NCBI GenBank assembly: GCA_030340625.1
Contig: JAOPHQ010002560.1
Coordinates: forward strand, 146,501-210,500
Reading direction: 5' to 3'
DNA: 64,000 nucleotides
From: Merluccius polli
Taxonomy: Eukaryota > Chordata > Actinopteri > Gadiformes > Merlucciidae
Shown here: one piece after another, positions 12,501-27,500 of the stretch
How the letters are laid out: each line of letters begins with the position of its first letter
Numbering within the stretch: the stretch's first letter is position 1
Made by a program: the position numbers and the translations under genes
Notes under the pieces: model-generated
Told to the model about the DNA's origin: nothing
Databases searched by the model: none
Seen by the model: only the letters and a program-made list of their open reading frames with translations

Positions 12501-15500
12501 TCCCTGTAAAATTTAGAATATAATTTAAAATCCTCCTCCTCACCTATAAATCTCTTCATGGTCAGGCCCCTTCATATCTCAAAGAGCTCATAGTGCCCTA
12601 TTACCCCACTAGAACACTGCGTTCTCTGAATGCAGGGCTACTTGTGGTACCTATAGTTTCTAAAAGTAGAACAGGAGCCAGAGCCTTCAGTTACCAAGCT
12701 CCTCTTCAGTGGAACCAGCTTCCACCCACCTAGAGCCGAAGGGTCTGTCCGAGGTTTCTGCCTTTTAACAGGCAGTTTTTCCTTGCCCCCGTCGCCAAAT
12801 GCTTGCTCATGGTGGTACTGTTGGGTCTCTGTAAATGTTATAAGGAGTTTGGTCTAGACCTGCTCTATTTGAAAAGTGTCCTGAGATAACTTCTGTTATG
12901 AATTGGTGCTATACAAATAAAATTGAATTTAATTGAATTAAAGTGACGTTCCACCGACACAGTCAAGGTTATTAACTCATAGTGTCATCATCCGGTCCCA
13001 AGCTGTCAAAATGTAGCCAAAAACCAAACAGAAACACTCAGAATAAACTACAGACTTGAGTCGCAATGCACCATGGACTAAAACGTCCATGGTGCATTGC
13101 GCGGCGGTGAGCGAGTGTTCTGAGAGGCAGATAGCTCAGCTACTTTTGTTTAGTTTGGTATTTTATATTTCTCGACCTGTGGACTATGTGAATAACATCA
13201 TGCCGTCTCGTTGTCCGGTGCTTGGTTGTATGGGATATCGAGTTGCTAAAGTGGCTGCCATCATATTTCACATGTAACTAATTAGCATTGTAAAACAGTG
13301 GTTAGCTGTAATGGAGCTCACGCTATGGCAAAGTATATGCATGTCTGTATTTGCATTCCATTAATAATAAAGTAATGAATACAAAACTCCAAGCTTTGTA
13401 TCAATACACAATATTTGCCATAGTTAGTTTCATGCCATATCACCACACTTATCATAAAGAAAGCTTCCAGAGAAAAGAAAGTCCAACATTGTGTTGAAAC
13501 TCTTGTGCTTTAAAACACATTTGCTAACCTTCAATGCTGTCCGCATTATTATAATATATCCTGTCTGTGTTATTATAATATATCCATGGTCTGTAACAGT
13601 TGATAATGGAGATTGTGCCAGGTTGCGCTTTCACATCAGCTGATGGGTTTATATGGTATCATGGACTGGTGGTCTGTACTGTAGTGTTGCACGGTATACT
13701 GATACTAGAACGGTATCACGATACCCTGCCGTTAAGAAACGGTACTAAACCTAATTTTATTTGTACCGATACTTTAAGAATTTTGCGACAGCAGGGAAGT
13801 GTGTGAGTGCAGCGCAGTGCTCTGCTTCCACTCACTGCAGGCATAGTGGGCGTGCCCACTGTTAGTTTTTTTTGCTTTTATACACGCTGCAGCGTTCATG
13901 GTGAAAGAACGAGAGACATGGCTGCAAGTACTAGTGCTCTTGCTGACCGTCCACAGCTTGTTGACAAAGCCGACGCACGGAGCAAATTATGGCATTATTT
14001 CGCTTACATAGCGAACAAATCGCTTCGAAAACCACGGTCAAACTGCGGTACGAGTGTGTAAGAACTGATATAAAAATAAAAGCAACGTTCCAGTAAAATA
14101 AATCAGTCAGTCGGTCTGTCAATAATAAATAAATACATACATAAATAAGTAATTAAAACAAAATGAATATGAAATAGATACAATGAATAATAATAAAAAC
14201 AAGAAAATGTATTTCTTGTAGAAAATGAGGTGAGTGCTGTGGTGTAAATGTGGTTAAAAATATGTTAGGGTATAATAAAAATGTTATAATAAAGCAACAT
14301 AGTTTAAGACATAGAAATGTTGAATAGCTGAATGTTGAATAACTGAAATGTTGAATAGCTGAACTCTGAATGGAGTAAGCATAACAGTATAAACATACAA
14401 ACAGTTTAAACAAATAATAATAATAAGTATTAGTATGATAAGTAGTAGTGATGAGTAGTGGTAGGCCTATTGGTATGATAACAAAGGTAAGACATCATTT
14501 GTGGTTGTAACTTCAAAATTGAGCAAGGATGAACCTAGGATGAAATGCTAAAATGTAGGCAAACCATCTATCACTAACATAATAGTAGGATCGGGGGATC
14601 GAACAGTCGACCCTGTGATCAATAGTCCAACCTCCTGAGCTAAAGCCCGAAATGATTGTTAACTGCATATCGAAACATACCCTCATTGTGTACGCTTTTG
14701 GGAACCTAGTCTCAAACCATAGCTTCGTTCACAAAAACTATATTTTCAAATACTATAGATTGGACACGGTCATGCTCAGTAAAAGTAGACGAATATGAGG
14801 ATGTCCAACATGTGTCTGTCCCTTTAAATAAGTGACTTTATTCGCAAGTTTAAAAATGGTGTAAAAGACGTGACTGTTAAGAAAAGGGCGTCTCCATTGG
14901 AGCCTATTGGAAAAAACGTGGGTTGTCACACAACCCGATGCGCAACATGTATAATTCCAGTCGATTCATTATTGTAATGGCAGTAAAAACCACCATAACA
15001 GTTTAAGCTTTACCTTGTTTTTCTAGGTGAAATATTGACGTTGTTAGGCTCCGCAGGGTCGGAAATGTTTGGCCTTTTTAAAGACAGCTTCAGCAGAGCT
15101 CAATGGAAGTCAATGAGACAAAGTGAAAATATAGGAAGCGGGCATAAAACTAAAACCGTCAAATCTCAACAAGTAGAAAAGATAAGTATCGTAAGCATTG
15201 TGATGTCACGAGAGGCTGTGTCCTGGAGGGGAGCTACGTTCCCCTGAGATGGCTCCAACCACGAACTGCTATGGCTCCATATGCTGGTGGAGTTCAGAAC
15301 TCCACACCTCAACACACCAACACACCTGAGACTGATCAGTGTCTGATGGACTGAAGGTCTTTTGAGGGTTAGAGACACAGTGAGAGTGAGTGTGGGGTTT
15401 GGGAGACAGGCTCCATGTTGTGCTCTCTGCGGAGGACCAGCCAGACCGAGAGTTGTTTTGTTTGACGTTACCGGTTGGAACATTTACCTAAAGACTGGAA

Positions 15501-18500
15501 TACCGACCTGAAGACTGAAATACTTAATGGTGGATTGGCCACAGATTGCAGCGCTGCCGGGAGTAGACTACAACAGGGATGAGAACAACAGTTTGGAGGG
15601 AGGAACTTCCCCCTGACGGAACACTGTTTGACTGGGTTGATCGTAAGAGTGAAGTTTGTTTATGAAGAGGATACTTACCTGAGGGAACCTGAAGTATGAT
15701 TTCACCGTTAAAGGGCTGAAGAGACATTGTTTACGTTTTGACCATTAAAGATCAACCCTAACCTTATTTACGCTTTTGAATTTGAAAACACCATTTCTGT
15801 TAATTCCCAAGAACATTATTAAATCCTTGATTACACTTAAACTTTGTGTCCTGGCACTACTTGAACTGTCCCTCCGTGTAGCCTCTCATATCACAGCATA
15901 TAGACCAAAATGTGATGATTTGTTAAATGTTTGAATGAACATCTAAGATGGCGCCGCGGACGGCTGCCTCGGTGTGTTGGTGCACGCTGTTTTGTTTTGT
16001 GCTTCAATTCTGTTTTTGGCGATTGTACCCAGAGCTATTTCACCAGTGAAGAGCTCAAGAACATCAGGGTAACAACACCAAATGATTTATTTCCTACTTT
16101 TCTTCTCCCTACACTGGAAATTTTGGACATTCTGGTCAAAGGTGCGCATTCCTTTGCTCACGCAGTGAAACGCCGGAGGAGAGGGAGACGGGCCAGTGCG
16201 CTCGTGCGTCTTCGCCAGAGCGGATTACGCACACCTTTACTGGGAATATTTCTCTCTAACGTGCGTTAACTGCCCAACAAACTGGAGGAATTACAACTGC
16301 TGTTGGGGAACAACAGGGACTTTTCTTCATCTGCTGTTTTGTGCTTCACGGAGACGTGGCTTAATGGACTAATACCGGACTCTGTGCTGCACCTGGCAGG
16401 CTTCCAACTCTGCAGAGCGGACAGACACTGAACTTTCCGGCAAAACTAAAGGTAGAGGAATCTGTTTCTACATCAACAGCGGTTGGTGCAACGACGTGAC
16501 AGTGATCCAGCAGCACTGTTCTCCTGATCTGGAATCTTTCATCATAAACTGTAAGCCTTTTTATTCACCCTGTGAGTTTGCTTCATTCATTCTGGTCGGT
16601 GTTTACATCCCGCCGCAGGCCAATGTGCAGGACGCACAGCGCATGCTGGCCGACCAGATCCTGTGTGTGGAGCGGACCAACCCAGACTATTTAGTTATTG
16701 TCCTTGGTGACTTTAACAAAGGGAATCTCACTCACGATCTCCCTAAATACAGACAGGTTATTAAGTGCCCGACCAGAGGGGAGAAAATTCTGGATCAATG
16801 TTACACCACAGTCAGGGATGCTTATCACGCCGTCCCCCGTGCTGCACTGGGCCACTCTGACCACGTCATGGTCCACCTGATTCCTGCGTATAGGCAGAAA
16901 CTAAAGCTCTGCAAACCTGTAGTGAGGACTTCAAGGAAGTGGACCAGTGAGGCGGTGGAGGTTCTCCAGGCGTGTTTGGACTCTACTGACTGGGATGTGT
17001 TCAGGAATGCTACCAACAGTCTGAATGAGTACACAGAGGCTGTGACGTCATACATCAGCTTCTGTGAGGACTGCTGTGTACCATCACGCACCAGGGTGAG
17101 TTACAACAACAACAACAAACCCTGGTTCACAGCTAAACTGAGAAGGTTAAGTTTGGATAAGGAAGAGGCCTTCAGGAGTGGGGACAAAGACAAATTCAAA
17201 GAGGCAAAGTACAAGTTTAGCAAGGGGGTGAGAGAGGCTAAACAACTGTACTCTGCGAAGCTCCAACATCAATTCTCAGCCAATGACACTGCCTCTGTCT
17301 GGAAGGGGCTCAGGCAGATCACCAACTACAAGCCTAAAGCCCCCCACTCCATCAATAACCAACGCCTAGCCAATGACCTGAACAAGTTCTACTGCCGCTT
17401 TGAGAGACAAAGGGACAGTCCTGCAACCATCCCCCACGACTCCTCCCAACAACTCCAGCTCCAGTGTATCACCTCCACCTCCCCCTCCTCAGCAGGGGCC
17501 TGGGCACCTCCACCAATGCCCACCTTAAAGGTCCCCCCCCCACTCCCCCACCCACCTCAATGACGACTTTTTCCATCCATGAGAGGGACGTCAACAAACT
17601 CTTCAGGAGACAGAACCCCCGGAAAGCAGCTGGACCGGATTCTGTCTCCCCATCCACCTTGAATCACTGCGCTGATCAGCTGTCTCCAGTGTTCACAGAC
17701 ATTTGCAACACCTCACTGGAGACATGTCACGTGCCAGCCTGCTTCAAGACCTCTACAATCACCCCTGTTCCCAAGAAGCCAAGGACCACAGGACTTAACG
17801 ACTTCAGACCCGTCTCCCTGACCTCTGTGGTCATGAAGTCCTTTGAGCACCTTGTGCTGTCACACCTGAAAGACATCACCAACCCCTTCCTGGACCCCCT
17901 GCAGTTCGCCTACAGAGCCAACAGGTCTGTAGACGATGCAGGAAACTTGGCCCTCCATTACATCCTCCAGCACCTGTACTCCGCAGGAACCTATGCCAGG
18001 ATCCTGTGTGTGGATTTCAGCTCTGCCTTTAACACCATCATCCCGGCTCTGCTTCAGGAGAAGCTCTCCCAGCTGAGTGTGCCTGACTCCACCTGCAGGT
18101 GGATCACTGACTTCCTGTCTGACAGGAAGCAGCATGTGAAGCTGGGAAAACATGTCTCCGACTCCCAGTCAATCAGTACCGGTTCCCCCCAGGGCTGTGT
18201 TCTTTCCCCTCTGCTCTCCTCCCTGTACACAAACAGCTGCACCTCCAGTCACCAGTCCGTCAAGCTTCTGAAGTTTGCGGATGACACCACCCTCATCGGT
18301 CTCATTTCTGATGGCGACGAGACTGCCTACAGGTGGGAGGCTGACCATCTGGTGACATGGTGCCACCGTAATAACCTAGAGCTCAACGCTCTAAAGACAG
18401 TGGAGATGGTTGTGGATTTCAGGAAGAACTCAGCCTCACCTGCCCCCATCACCCTCTGTGAATCCACAATTGACACTGTGGAGTCCTTCCACTTTCTGGG

Positions 18501-21500
18501 AACCATCATCTCCCAGGACCTCAAGTGGGAGCTGAACATCAGCTCCCTCATCAAGAAAGCCCAGCAGAGGATGTACTTCCTGCGGCAGCTGAAGAAATTC
18601 AACCTGCCAAGAACAATGATGGTGCACTTCTACTCCTCCATCATTGAGTCCATCCTCACCTCCTCCATCACCATCTGGTACGCTGCTGCCACCGCCAAGG
18701 ACAGGGGCAGACTGCAGCATGTCATTCGGTCTGCCGAGAAGGTTGCTGCAGAGAAGGCTACAATCTGCTGTCGCTCCAGGACCTGTACACCTCCAGGACC
18801 CTGAGGCGTGCAGGAAAGATTGTGGCTGATCCCTCCCACCCCGGACACAAACTCTTTGAGACACTCCCCTCCGGTAGGAGGCTGCGGTCCATCAGGACCA
18901 AAACCTCACGCCACAAGAACAGTTTTTTCCCATCCGCCACTAGCCTCATCAACAAGGCCCGGACCTACATGCCACACTAACGTAGCATATTAGTCCTTCT
19001 ACTCGCCCCAAGACCAAACACCCGCAATCTTATCTCTCGGCCCCCCCCCCCCCCCCCATCCGGCACTTGCCTCGGCCAAGGCCACTGCTGGAACACAACA
19101 ATCCCCCTGGAGGACGATGCTGTGAGACGCTCTTGCATCCCCCCCCCCACTCCCCACAGACCTGTTGTTGTTGATCTGGGACCTGATCGTCTCCATGACA
19201 CCGAGATTGTGGTGCCAGGCGAGGCGACTCTCCAGGCCTTCACACTCACGGACTATACATACCCATACATACATATACATACATACATACGTACATATAT
19301 ACAGATATGCAATCACCCCCCCACTACCCCCATCCCACGCCTTTGCCGCTCCTTTGTTTTTAGATATTGTATAGATATTTATATTGTTTATATTTTCATT
19401 ATTCTGCACCAATTACACCAAGTCAAATTCCTTGTATGTACAATCCTACTTGGCAATAAACTTGATTATGATTATGATTATGATGAAGTTTAAAGGTTAA
19501 AAATTGACCAAGTTGTGAAGTAGTTGAAGTCTCAGAGAAATGGTCAGACCCGTTGACTTCCATTATACTGTTTAAAAGTTGAAAACTTCAAAAAGTGTAA
19601 AATATTAAAAACATATGAATGATAGCGTGCAAGGCCAAGCTAAGATGAACAAGTTTGAATGGTGAAACATTGTGGGAGGAGATGAGAGAATAATAAATAA
19701 ATAAATAATAATAAAGCAGAAGAACAATAGCTGAGTGCTGCCTTGCAGCACCTACCTAATAACAATAACTACCGCCTGTGAAAAATTAGTCTAGACTTCA
19801 ACATGACAGTACACCACCTCAGAGTGTCGTTGAGAAATGTCCTGTTTCCACAGACCAATTTCACTTCAGAATAATAGCAGAACACCTCAGAACATTTTAC
19901 TCAGGACATTTTAATGTGGAATTTCAAAATTAAAGCCCTCTAAAATGTCATATGAGCTCAGATTAATATTAAAAGGAAACGTCCTGTTTCCATAGACCAA
20001 TTTCACTTCAGAATGATTGTAAATAGTATCTTATCTGTGTCTTACTGTGGAGTGTGTGTGGTTGATGGTTGGTTTAAAGCAGCCTCACAAGTTGCCCAAG
20101 ACTGATTCGACTCTGGGGCTGGGTGAGGCTGCACACCTGTGGTGCATCCAGTAATCAAGGCCCACAGGATAACCAGCCAAACACGAGGTGCGATTAAAAT
20201 TAATGTTGCTTTTTTGCAAAAAGGTTATCGTGTCGTATGTGTATAGTCCCATTTCAGTACAATTTTTTTATAATTTTATTGACGGGGGAAAAAATTGCAA
20301 CAAACAATTGCGTTCAATGTAAAAGGACCTTATCTGTTACAACTGATACTTTTCTAACATTTTCAAATGAACAATCAGCCACATCCAACATTACAGAGGT
20401 TTTACTCGGTTGGCATAACATTTCTCTGTAATGTCGTACAGAGGCCAGCTCTGTACGACAATGATCAAATGAGATGAAGTTGAAAAATGAGAACCTTTTG
20501 TGCATGCTCTTGACGAAAGTCGTTTGCTGCTTTGCTCATATCCGTTTCTCTTCTCGTGCACTGATTCGCTTAAGCTGAACAGCTAAGCAAGTGTGATTTC
20601 TGTCACCGACGGCCTCCGTCACCATTTCAACATGCTCAATTGTCTAGAAAAGCGTGACCCACCATGCACGGTGGGTCCAACCACGTCTCAAGTGAATGCA
20701 TCTTGATGCACTCACCTATGTTGGATTCGTAGTGGGATGTGGACACTGTGCTCACTACAACGCTGCATGCAGTAGTCATACAGCGTCGTGCTGTCTAAAC
20801 TCATTTAATCGCAACACAACTGATGGAATGTGAGGAAACACGGCATCACAATACTCCCGATCCTCTTTAAAGGCAGATTGTCCAAACATTTTAATCGTTC
20901 ACAATCTAACATCGTCATATTGAACACCCCGACATACCGGTGATCTCGTCTTTAGTTCCCCACGTCAGATCGCTGTAAGTCAGATCGAGTGTGAATATTG
21001 ACTAAACGACTTTCAAACTGCATAAGCTGCTAATGAGTTATTTGTGAGATGTGCTTTGCTATCTCACAAATAACTGTGTGTTATTTCAAATAGCTATGTG
21101 TTATTTTTTTTAATACACCACCACGTCAGCGCTATGCTGCTTTTCACTTACTTTTTTTTCACTTTTCAAAGTAAAACTTTAAACGTGAAGGCAACTCCAC
21201 CTACCGGGGCCAGCCACTAAACGTTGGCAAACAAACAAACAACAATGCATGACAATGCAGTGGTGAAGGCATTATTTTTGACTATTTCACTATATATCCT
21301 TCTCCAATATACAGTATATATACACTCACCGGCCACTTTATTAGGTACACCTGTCCAACTGCTCGTTAACGCAAATTTCTAATCAGCCAATCACATGGCA
21401 GCAACTCAATGCATTTAGGCATGTAGACATGGTCAGGACGATCTGCTGCAGTTCAAACCGAGCATCAGAATGGGGAAGAAAGGTGATTTAAGTGACTTTG

Positions 21501-24500
21501 AACGTGGCATGGTTGTTGGTGCCAGACGGGCTGGTCTGAGTATTTCAGAGACTGCTGATCTACTGGGATTTTCACGCACAACCATCTCTAAGGGTTTACA
21601 GAGAATGGTCCGAAAAAGAGAAAATATCCAGTGAGCGGCAGTTCTGTGGGCGCAAATGCCTTGTTGATGCTAGAGGTCAGAGGAGAATGGCCAGACTGGT
21701 TCGAGCTGATAGAAAGGCAACTGTAACTCAAATAACCACTCGTTACAACAGAGGTATGCAGAAGAGCATCTCTGAACGCACAACACGTCGAACCTTGAGG
21801 CGGATGGGCTACAGCAGCAGAAGACCACACCGGGTGCCACTCCTGTCAGCTAAGAACAGGAAACTGAGGCTACAATTCGCACAGGCTCACCAAAATTGGA
21901 CAATCGAAGATTGGAAAAACGTTGCCTGGTCTGATGAGTCTCGATTTCTGCTGCGACATTCGGATGGTAGGGTCAGAATTTGGCGTCAACAACATGAAAG
22001 CATGGATCCATCCTGCCTTGTATCAACGGTTCAGGCTGGTGGTGGTGGTGTAATGGTGTGGGGGATATTTTCCTGGCACACTTTGGGCTTATTAGTACCA
22101 ATTGAGCATCGTGTCAAAGCCACAGACTACCTGAGTATTGTTGCTGACCATGTCCATCCCTTTATGACCACAGTGTACCCATCTTCTGATGGCTACTTCC
22201 AGCAGGATAACGCGCCATGTCATAAAGCGCGAATCATCTCAGACTGGTTTCTTGAACATGACAATGAGTTCACTGTACTCAAATGGCCTCCACAGTCACC
22301 AGATCTCAATCCAATAGAGCACCTTTGGGATGTGGTGGAACGGGAGATTCGCATCATGGATGTGCAGCCGACAAATCTGCAGCAACTGCGTGATGCTATC
22401 ATGTCAATATGGACCAAACTCTCTGAGGAATGTTTCCAGTACCTTGTTGAATCTGTGCCACGAAGGATTAAGGCAGTTCTGAAGGCAAAAGGGGGTCCAA
22501 CCCGGTACTAGCAAGGTGTACCTAATAAAGTGGCCGGTGAGTGTATATAGATATATATAAGATGTCAGAAAAATGACTACAAAAAGATTTTCGTTTCAAT
22601 ATTTTGTTAATTGTTTATGGTTTGCTTGACTAGTATTAGTTTACTAAAATGTATGTTTGCACCCCTAGTTTAGATCAGGATAAATTACCTGGAAATATGG
22701 GAGCAACGTCTCTGTCTACTAACCTATATATTATTTGTGCGATCTAACTTGTTTTGTTTGTTATTTACCAAGTTAGTAAATCAGCATTACCCGCTGACTT
22801 AAATCCTTTACTTATCAAGGTAATGCCTCCATAGACCGTCAATGAATTGTCATCCCGTCCAATTGGATAAATCAAGGCACTCACTTGGATTGTTTCATCT
22901 TTTTAATCTAATGTTGTAGCAGTATGATTCAGCATGAAACATTGTTTCCAGTCTGCCCATTCCTCTGATAAGGTAAAAGTTTAGTGGGTCAGGTGGTAAA
23001 AAAGCTATTTTGATTTTGATGTTTTCGGTCCACCAATTGATTTGTTTTGCATTATCACTCCTTACACCATGTTATGGCCCATTTGTAAATCTGGATTTGA
23101 ATATTCATTGTCTACCCAGCCAGACCTCACCGCACATCACTGCTGTAGGTGAACAGCTATCATAGAGTTAGCACACACAAAGGCTAGCTATGAATGACTG
23201 CAGTGTTGTATTGTCACCCTCTGCAATATGAGTGATGGTGAACCGCTTTTTGATACAATAATTCTATTAATGGAGTGAAATTTCCCTTTTTTGTCTGCTG
23301 GATTTTCTGTTTTTCCACTCACATTATGAAGTGAGTGAGAGTTATCATTATTACCAATTATAAAGTGAAAGTAGGGCTGGGCAATTAATCAAATTTTATT
23401 TTCAATTACGATTTTGGCTTGCAATGATTATGAAAACAAGACAATCGGGATAACACGATTATTGTGCCTCATTCCATTTTGCAATGATGCTCTCGTCCGC
23501 TTTCGCCCCTCCCTAAAAGCACGCTGTCTCTAGTTGCTGCTTGTGGAAGTTTACAACGTTGTCGATGGAAGTCGAGTAAAGTCCAGTAAAACCAAAATTA
23601 TGTTCTTCCATCACAACTCCACAGTCACCATGCCCCCATTTATGGCACTGGATGGTACCATCATAGAGGTAGTTGACACATATAAATATCTTGGCATCTG
23701 GCTAGACAAGGACTTAAATTTCAAGCATCATATCTCCTACTTGTCAAAAAAAACTGAAATTCATTGTGAGTTTTCTGTACAGATTTAAATCTTGCTTTTC
23801 TGTCACTGCCCGCAAGCGTCTAGTTAATAGCTTATTTTTATCACAGCTTGACTATGGCGATACTATCTATAGGATTGCTTGTCCGACCACCCTAGCAAAA
23901 CTGGATCCCATTTACCATGCTGCTCTGAGATATATAACAGGCTCAGCCTTCAGAACCCACCATTGCACTTTATACACACTTACAGGATTTTCTTCCCTTA
24001 ATACTCGAAGGGTATTGCACTGGTACACCTTAATTTACAAAGCTATTTTAGGCAAGCTGCCGTATTACATCTGCTCTAAGTTTATTGCTGTCCAGTTGAC
24101 ACACAATCTTAGAGCCAACAGTTGGCTGCGATTTAAGGTCCCCCATATGAGGACCGTGTTAGGGATGAAGACCCTCTCCCATTTTGGGCCATGGTCGTGG
24201 AATGACCTACAAACCAGGCTGAGATTGGGCTCTCTCATCCCTCTTTCTTGCTTCAAATGCTCAATCTCAGAACTTTTAGTCACCAGCTGCACCTGTGACA
24301 ATTAACTTAATTCTGTAATTGCGCTGCTTGTTTTTGATGTCTAATGTCTCTTGTTACCTTGATCGTGTTGTGTATGTTTGCTTGTACCTGTTTCCTCAGG
24401 ACATCCTCGAAAAAGAGATTTTAATCTCAATGGATCTTTCCTGAATAAATAAAGGTTGAAAAAAAAAAAAAAGTGCTTAAAACCAGGAAATAAAATAAAA

Positions 24501-27500
24501 TTCAAGTCCATCTGTACTCACTGCATGTCGATTGTCCAATTACATGACCGAAGACACGCTGCACGCTCATTTGCATAAAGTCAACTCAAAAAGACGATGT
24601 GGGGGATTTTGTGTGTGGTTTAAACTTGCAATGCAGGAGAACACAATGCCTGACCTAGCGACACGTACGGTGTCTGCATCCTTTGCACCATTGCGTATCA
24701 CGTCCGATAAAAATTGAATGGGGGGCATTGTCAATCGCAAGCCAGGCTGTAGTATGTTTAGTTCAGCTCGACCCAAGATGACGGAAGGTAAACAGTAAGT
24801 AATAGTAAGTAATGTTTATCAGTTGTAACAAAGTCTGTGCCTGGCGAACATGTTGTGGAGCATGTGTGGCCAGTTTGTAGCGGTGATCCTGGCTCTGATG
24901 ATTCTGTCGGATGCTGGAAAAGCGCAAGGAGTAAAGCTACAGAATCCACTGAACAATGGACTGCGAGTGCTACACGCTTACTCCAGGGAACACCTGCTGA
25001 GTCTCCGACAGAAACACACCCCCCCGCCGAGAGTTCTCTTCAGTTATCCCGAAATCCTCCGCTCCATGCAACATGCTGGTCGTCATGAATCAAAGAAGAA
25101 AAGAGTGGATCCAGAGGAGGGATTCGGAACCGGCTTAAAAGGAGAGACAGCCGACTCCCTCTGCCTACAATCACCTTATCCAACGTGCGTCCCTACGGAA
25201 TAAGATGACTGAATTCCGTGAACTTGTCAGGACTGACAGGGATTTTAAAAATGCTAACCTGATCTGTCTGACGGAGACCTGGACCACGGAGGATATAAAC
25301 AACGTTAACTTGGCGGGATATTCACTCATCTGATATGACAGAGACCCCAAACGAGCAGAGAAATGCATCAGCGGCGGACTGTGTATGTTTATAAACACCA
25401 GATGGTGACAAACCTCACGGTACGTGAAACTGACTGCTGCACTCACTACGAGATCATGACTGTCTCTATTCGGCCATACTATCTGCCTCAGGAGTTTGGA
25501 TGAATTACGGTCATTCTGGTATATGTGCCTGGCCCAAACTTTACACTAGCTGCCGAGCGCATAGCTGCCAGTTACAACAAGGCGCAGCGTAACTCCGCCG
25601 ATGATCCAATCTTTTTACCGGGTGATTTTAACAAATGTATTGTATCCATCCATTTGCCTAACTTGGAGCAGTATGTGACCTGTCCGACGAGAATGGACAA
25701 GATCTTAGACCAGTGCTTTGGAAACATAGAGGGCGCCTATGTGTCCATATGCCGCCCACCTCTGGGACGGTCGGATCATAACGTCATCCACCTACTGCCC
25801 AAATACCGTCAGAAACTAAAAAGGGAGAAACCTGTTGTCAAGCACATTCAGACCTGGATGAAGGACTCAATTGAAGAGTTGAGGGGCTGTTTTGAGGCCA
25901 CTGAATGGGACTTATTTTTCAGCGACCAGGTCTCCTGTAACAATCCTGATCTGTTAAATGATACCATCACCAGTTATCTTAATTTCTGTGCTGATAATGT
26001 TGTTGATACAAAGGAGGTTAGAATTTACCCTAACAACAAGCCCTGGGTCAATAAAAGTTTTAAACATATCCTTAATCAAAAGAAAATAGCATTCAAGCAG
26101 GGTGATCGGCAAAAAGTGAAAGATCTAAAGAAAGAACTAAGGTGCATGACCAGGAAGGCAAAAATGGACTAAAAGGACAGAGTTGAGGAGGAACTGAGGA
26201 ATGGGAATGCAATGGATGCTTGGAGGGGGCTGAACACAATGATGGGAAGGGAACAAAAAGCATCCCCCCTCAGTGTGATGACGCTGTCAAACTGGCAAAT
26301 GAGTTGAACGTTTTTTATTCCAGATTTGACAACTTCAGTGATGAATGTGACTCTGTATGTGCAGGGATGACACCTGTCCCTGTCATATTGAAGGAACAGG
26401 ATGTAGTCACAATTTTCCAGCAGGTCATACCTCACAAAGCCCCTGGGCCAGACGGGCTCAAGGGAAGGGTCCTGAAAGAATGTGCCATCCAGTTAGGACC
26501 CCTATTCACCCGACTGTTCCAGATGTTCCTCAACATCAGTTTTGTCCCCCAAGCCTGGAAAATGGCAACCATTATCCCGGTGCCCAAAACTGCTCATGCA
26601 AAGTCACTAAACGATTTTAGACCAATTGCCCTCACTTCTCTATTAAGCAAATGCATGGAGCGTCTAGTGAGCAGGGAACTCACAATGGAAACAGCAAAGC
26701 TCATGGACCCCATGCAATTCGCATATAGAGCCAGTCGAGGTGTGGAAGATGCCACTCTTACTCTTTTGGATAAAACATTGTCACTTAAATAACCCAACTA
26801 AACTTATGTTCATGTACTTTTTATGGATTTCTCCTCCGCGTTTAATACGGTCCAGCCCCATCTTCTCCTGAGACGCTTATGTGACCTGAACGTCAGCAGC
26901 AACCTCATTTTGTGGATTGGGGAGTTTTTGAGAGAGAAACCCCAACGTGTGTGTGTTAATAAAATCCTCTCTGACTGTCTTGTCTTGAACACCGGCATTC
27001 CACAGGGGTGTGTGTTATCACCTCTCCTATTCTCCCTGTACACAAATGAGTTGCAACGTAACAGCAAAGACTTCTCTCTTATTAAGTATGCCGATGACAT
27101 GGCCCTGGTTGCTGGCTGGCAGGATCCTTGCTGTCCCTCCTACTCCCAACACATCGACCAAATTACCACCTGGTTCGAGGATAGCTTCCTTGACCTTAAT
27201 GTTAGTAAAACTAAGGAGATGAGTTTGGGAGAGAGGGCAGGAGCAGAGGGCACGGGGTCCATCTTCAGGCCTGTTAGCATGAGAGGGAAGGGTGTGGTGC
27301 AGGTCACTGAGTTTAAATATCTTGTCACAACCATCGATAATAACCTCACTTTCAAGGTAAATGCAGATAACATCTATAAAAAAGCAAGACAGCGACTCCA
27401 TCTTCTCAGGCAATTGAAGAGCTTTAATGCCAGTAAACAAATTCTGGCCATGGTCTACCGGTCACTCACTGAGAGTGTTCTCACTTTTAACAGTATCTCT

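Larger units (their letters stand above)
15946..19490 (+). mobile_element. near full-length L2/Rex-like LINE (EN + RT), frameshifted
   Basis: Starts AAGATGGCGCCGCGGACGG and ends AATAAACTTG plus a (GATTAT)n tail. In order: an endonuclease (CFTETWL, YLVIVLGDFNKGN, LGHSDHVMVHL), a linker, RT (LNDFRPVSLTSVVMKSFEHL, CVDFSSAFNTIIP, GSPQGCVLSPLL, KFADDTTLI), and a C-terminal region LFETLPSGRRLRS. Frameshifts lie near 16437, in the poly-C at about 17527-17540, and near 18755, so no product is expected. Clade is called from motif similarity only. Confidence 0.85.

Noticed and set aside
14588..14649. Functional tRNA gene
   Set aside because: Promoter boxes are visible, but the acceptor and T stems do not pair.
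15166..15483. 105-codon minus-strand frame
   Set aside because: No similarity to any family and no exon signals.
24560..24776. 69-codon minus-strand frame between the two LINEs
   Set aside because: No recognisable domain; probably hAT body sequence.
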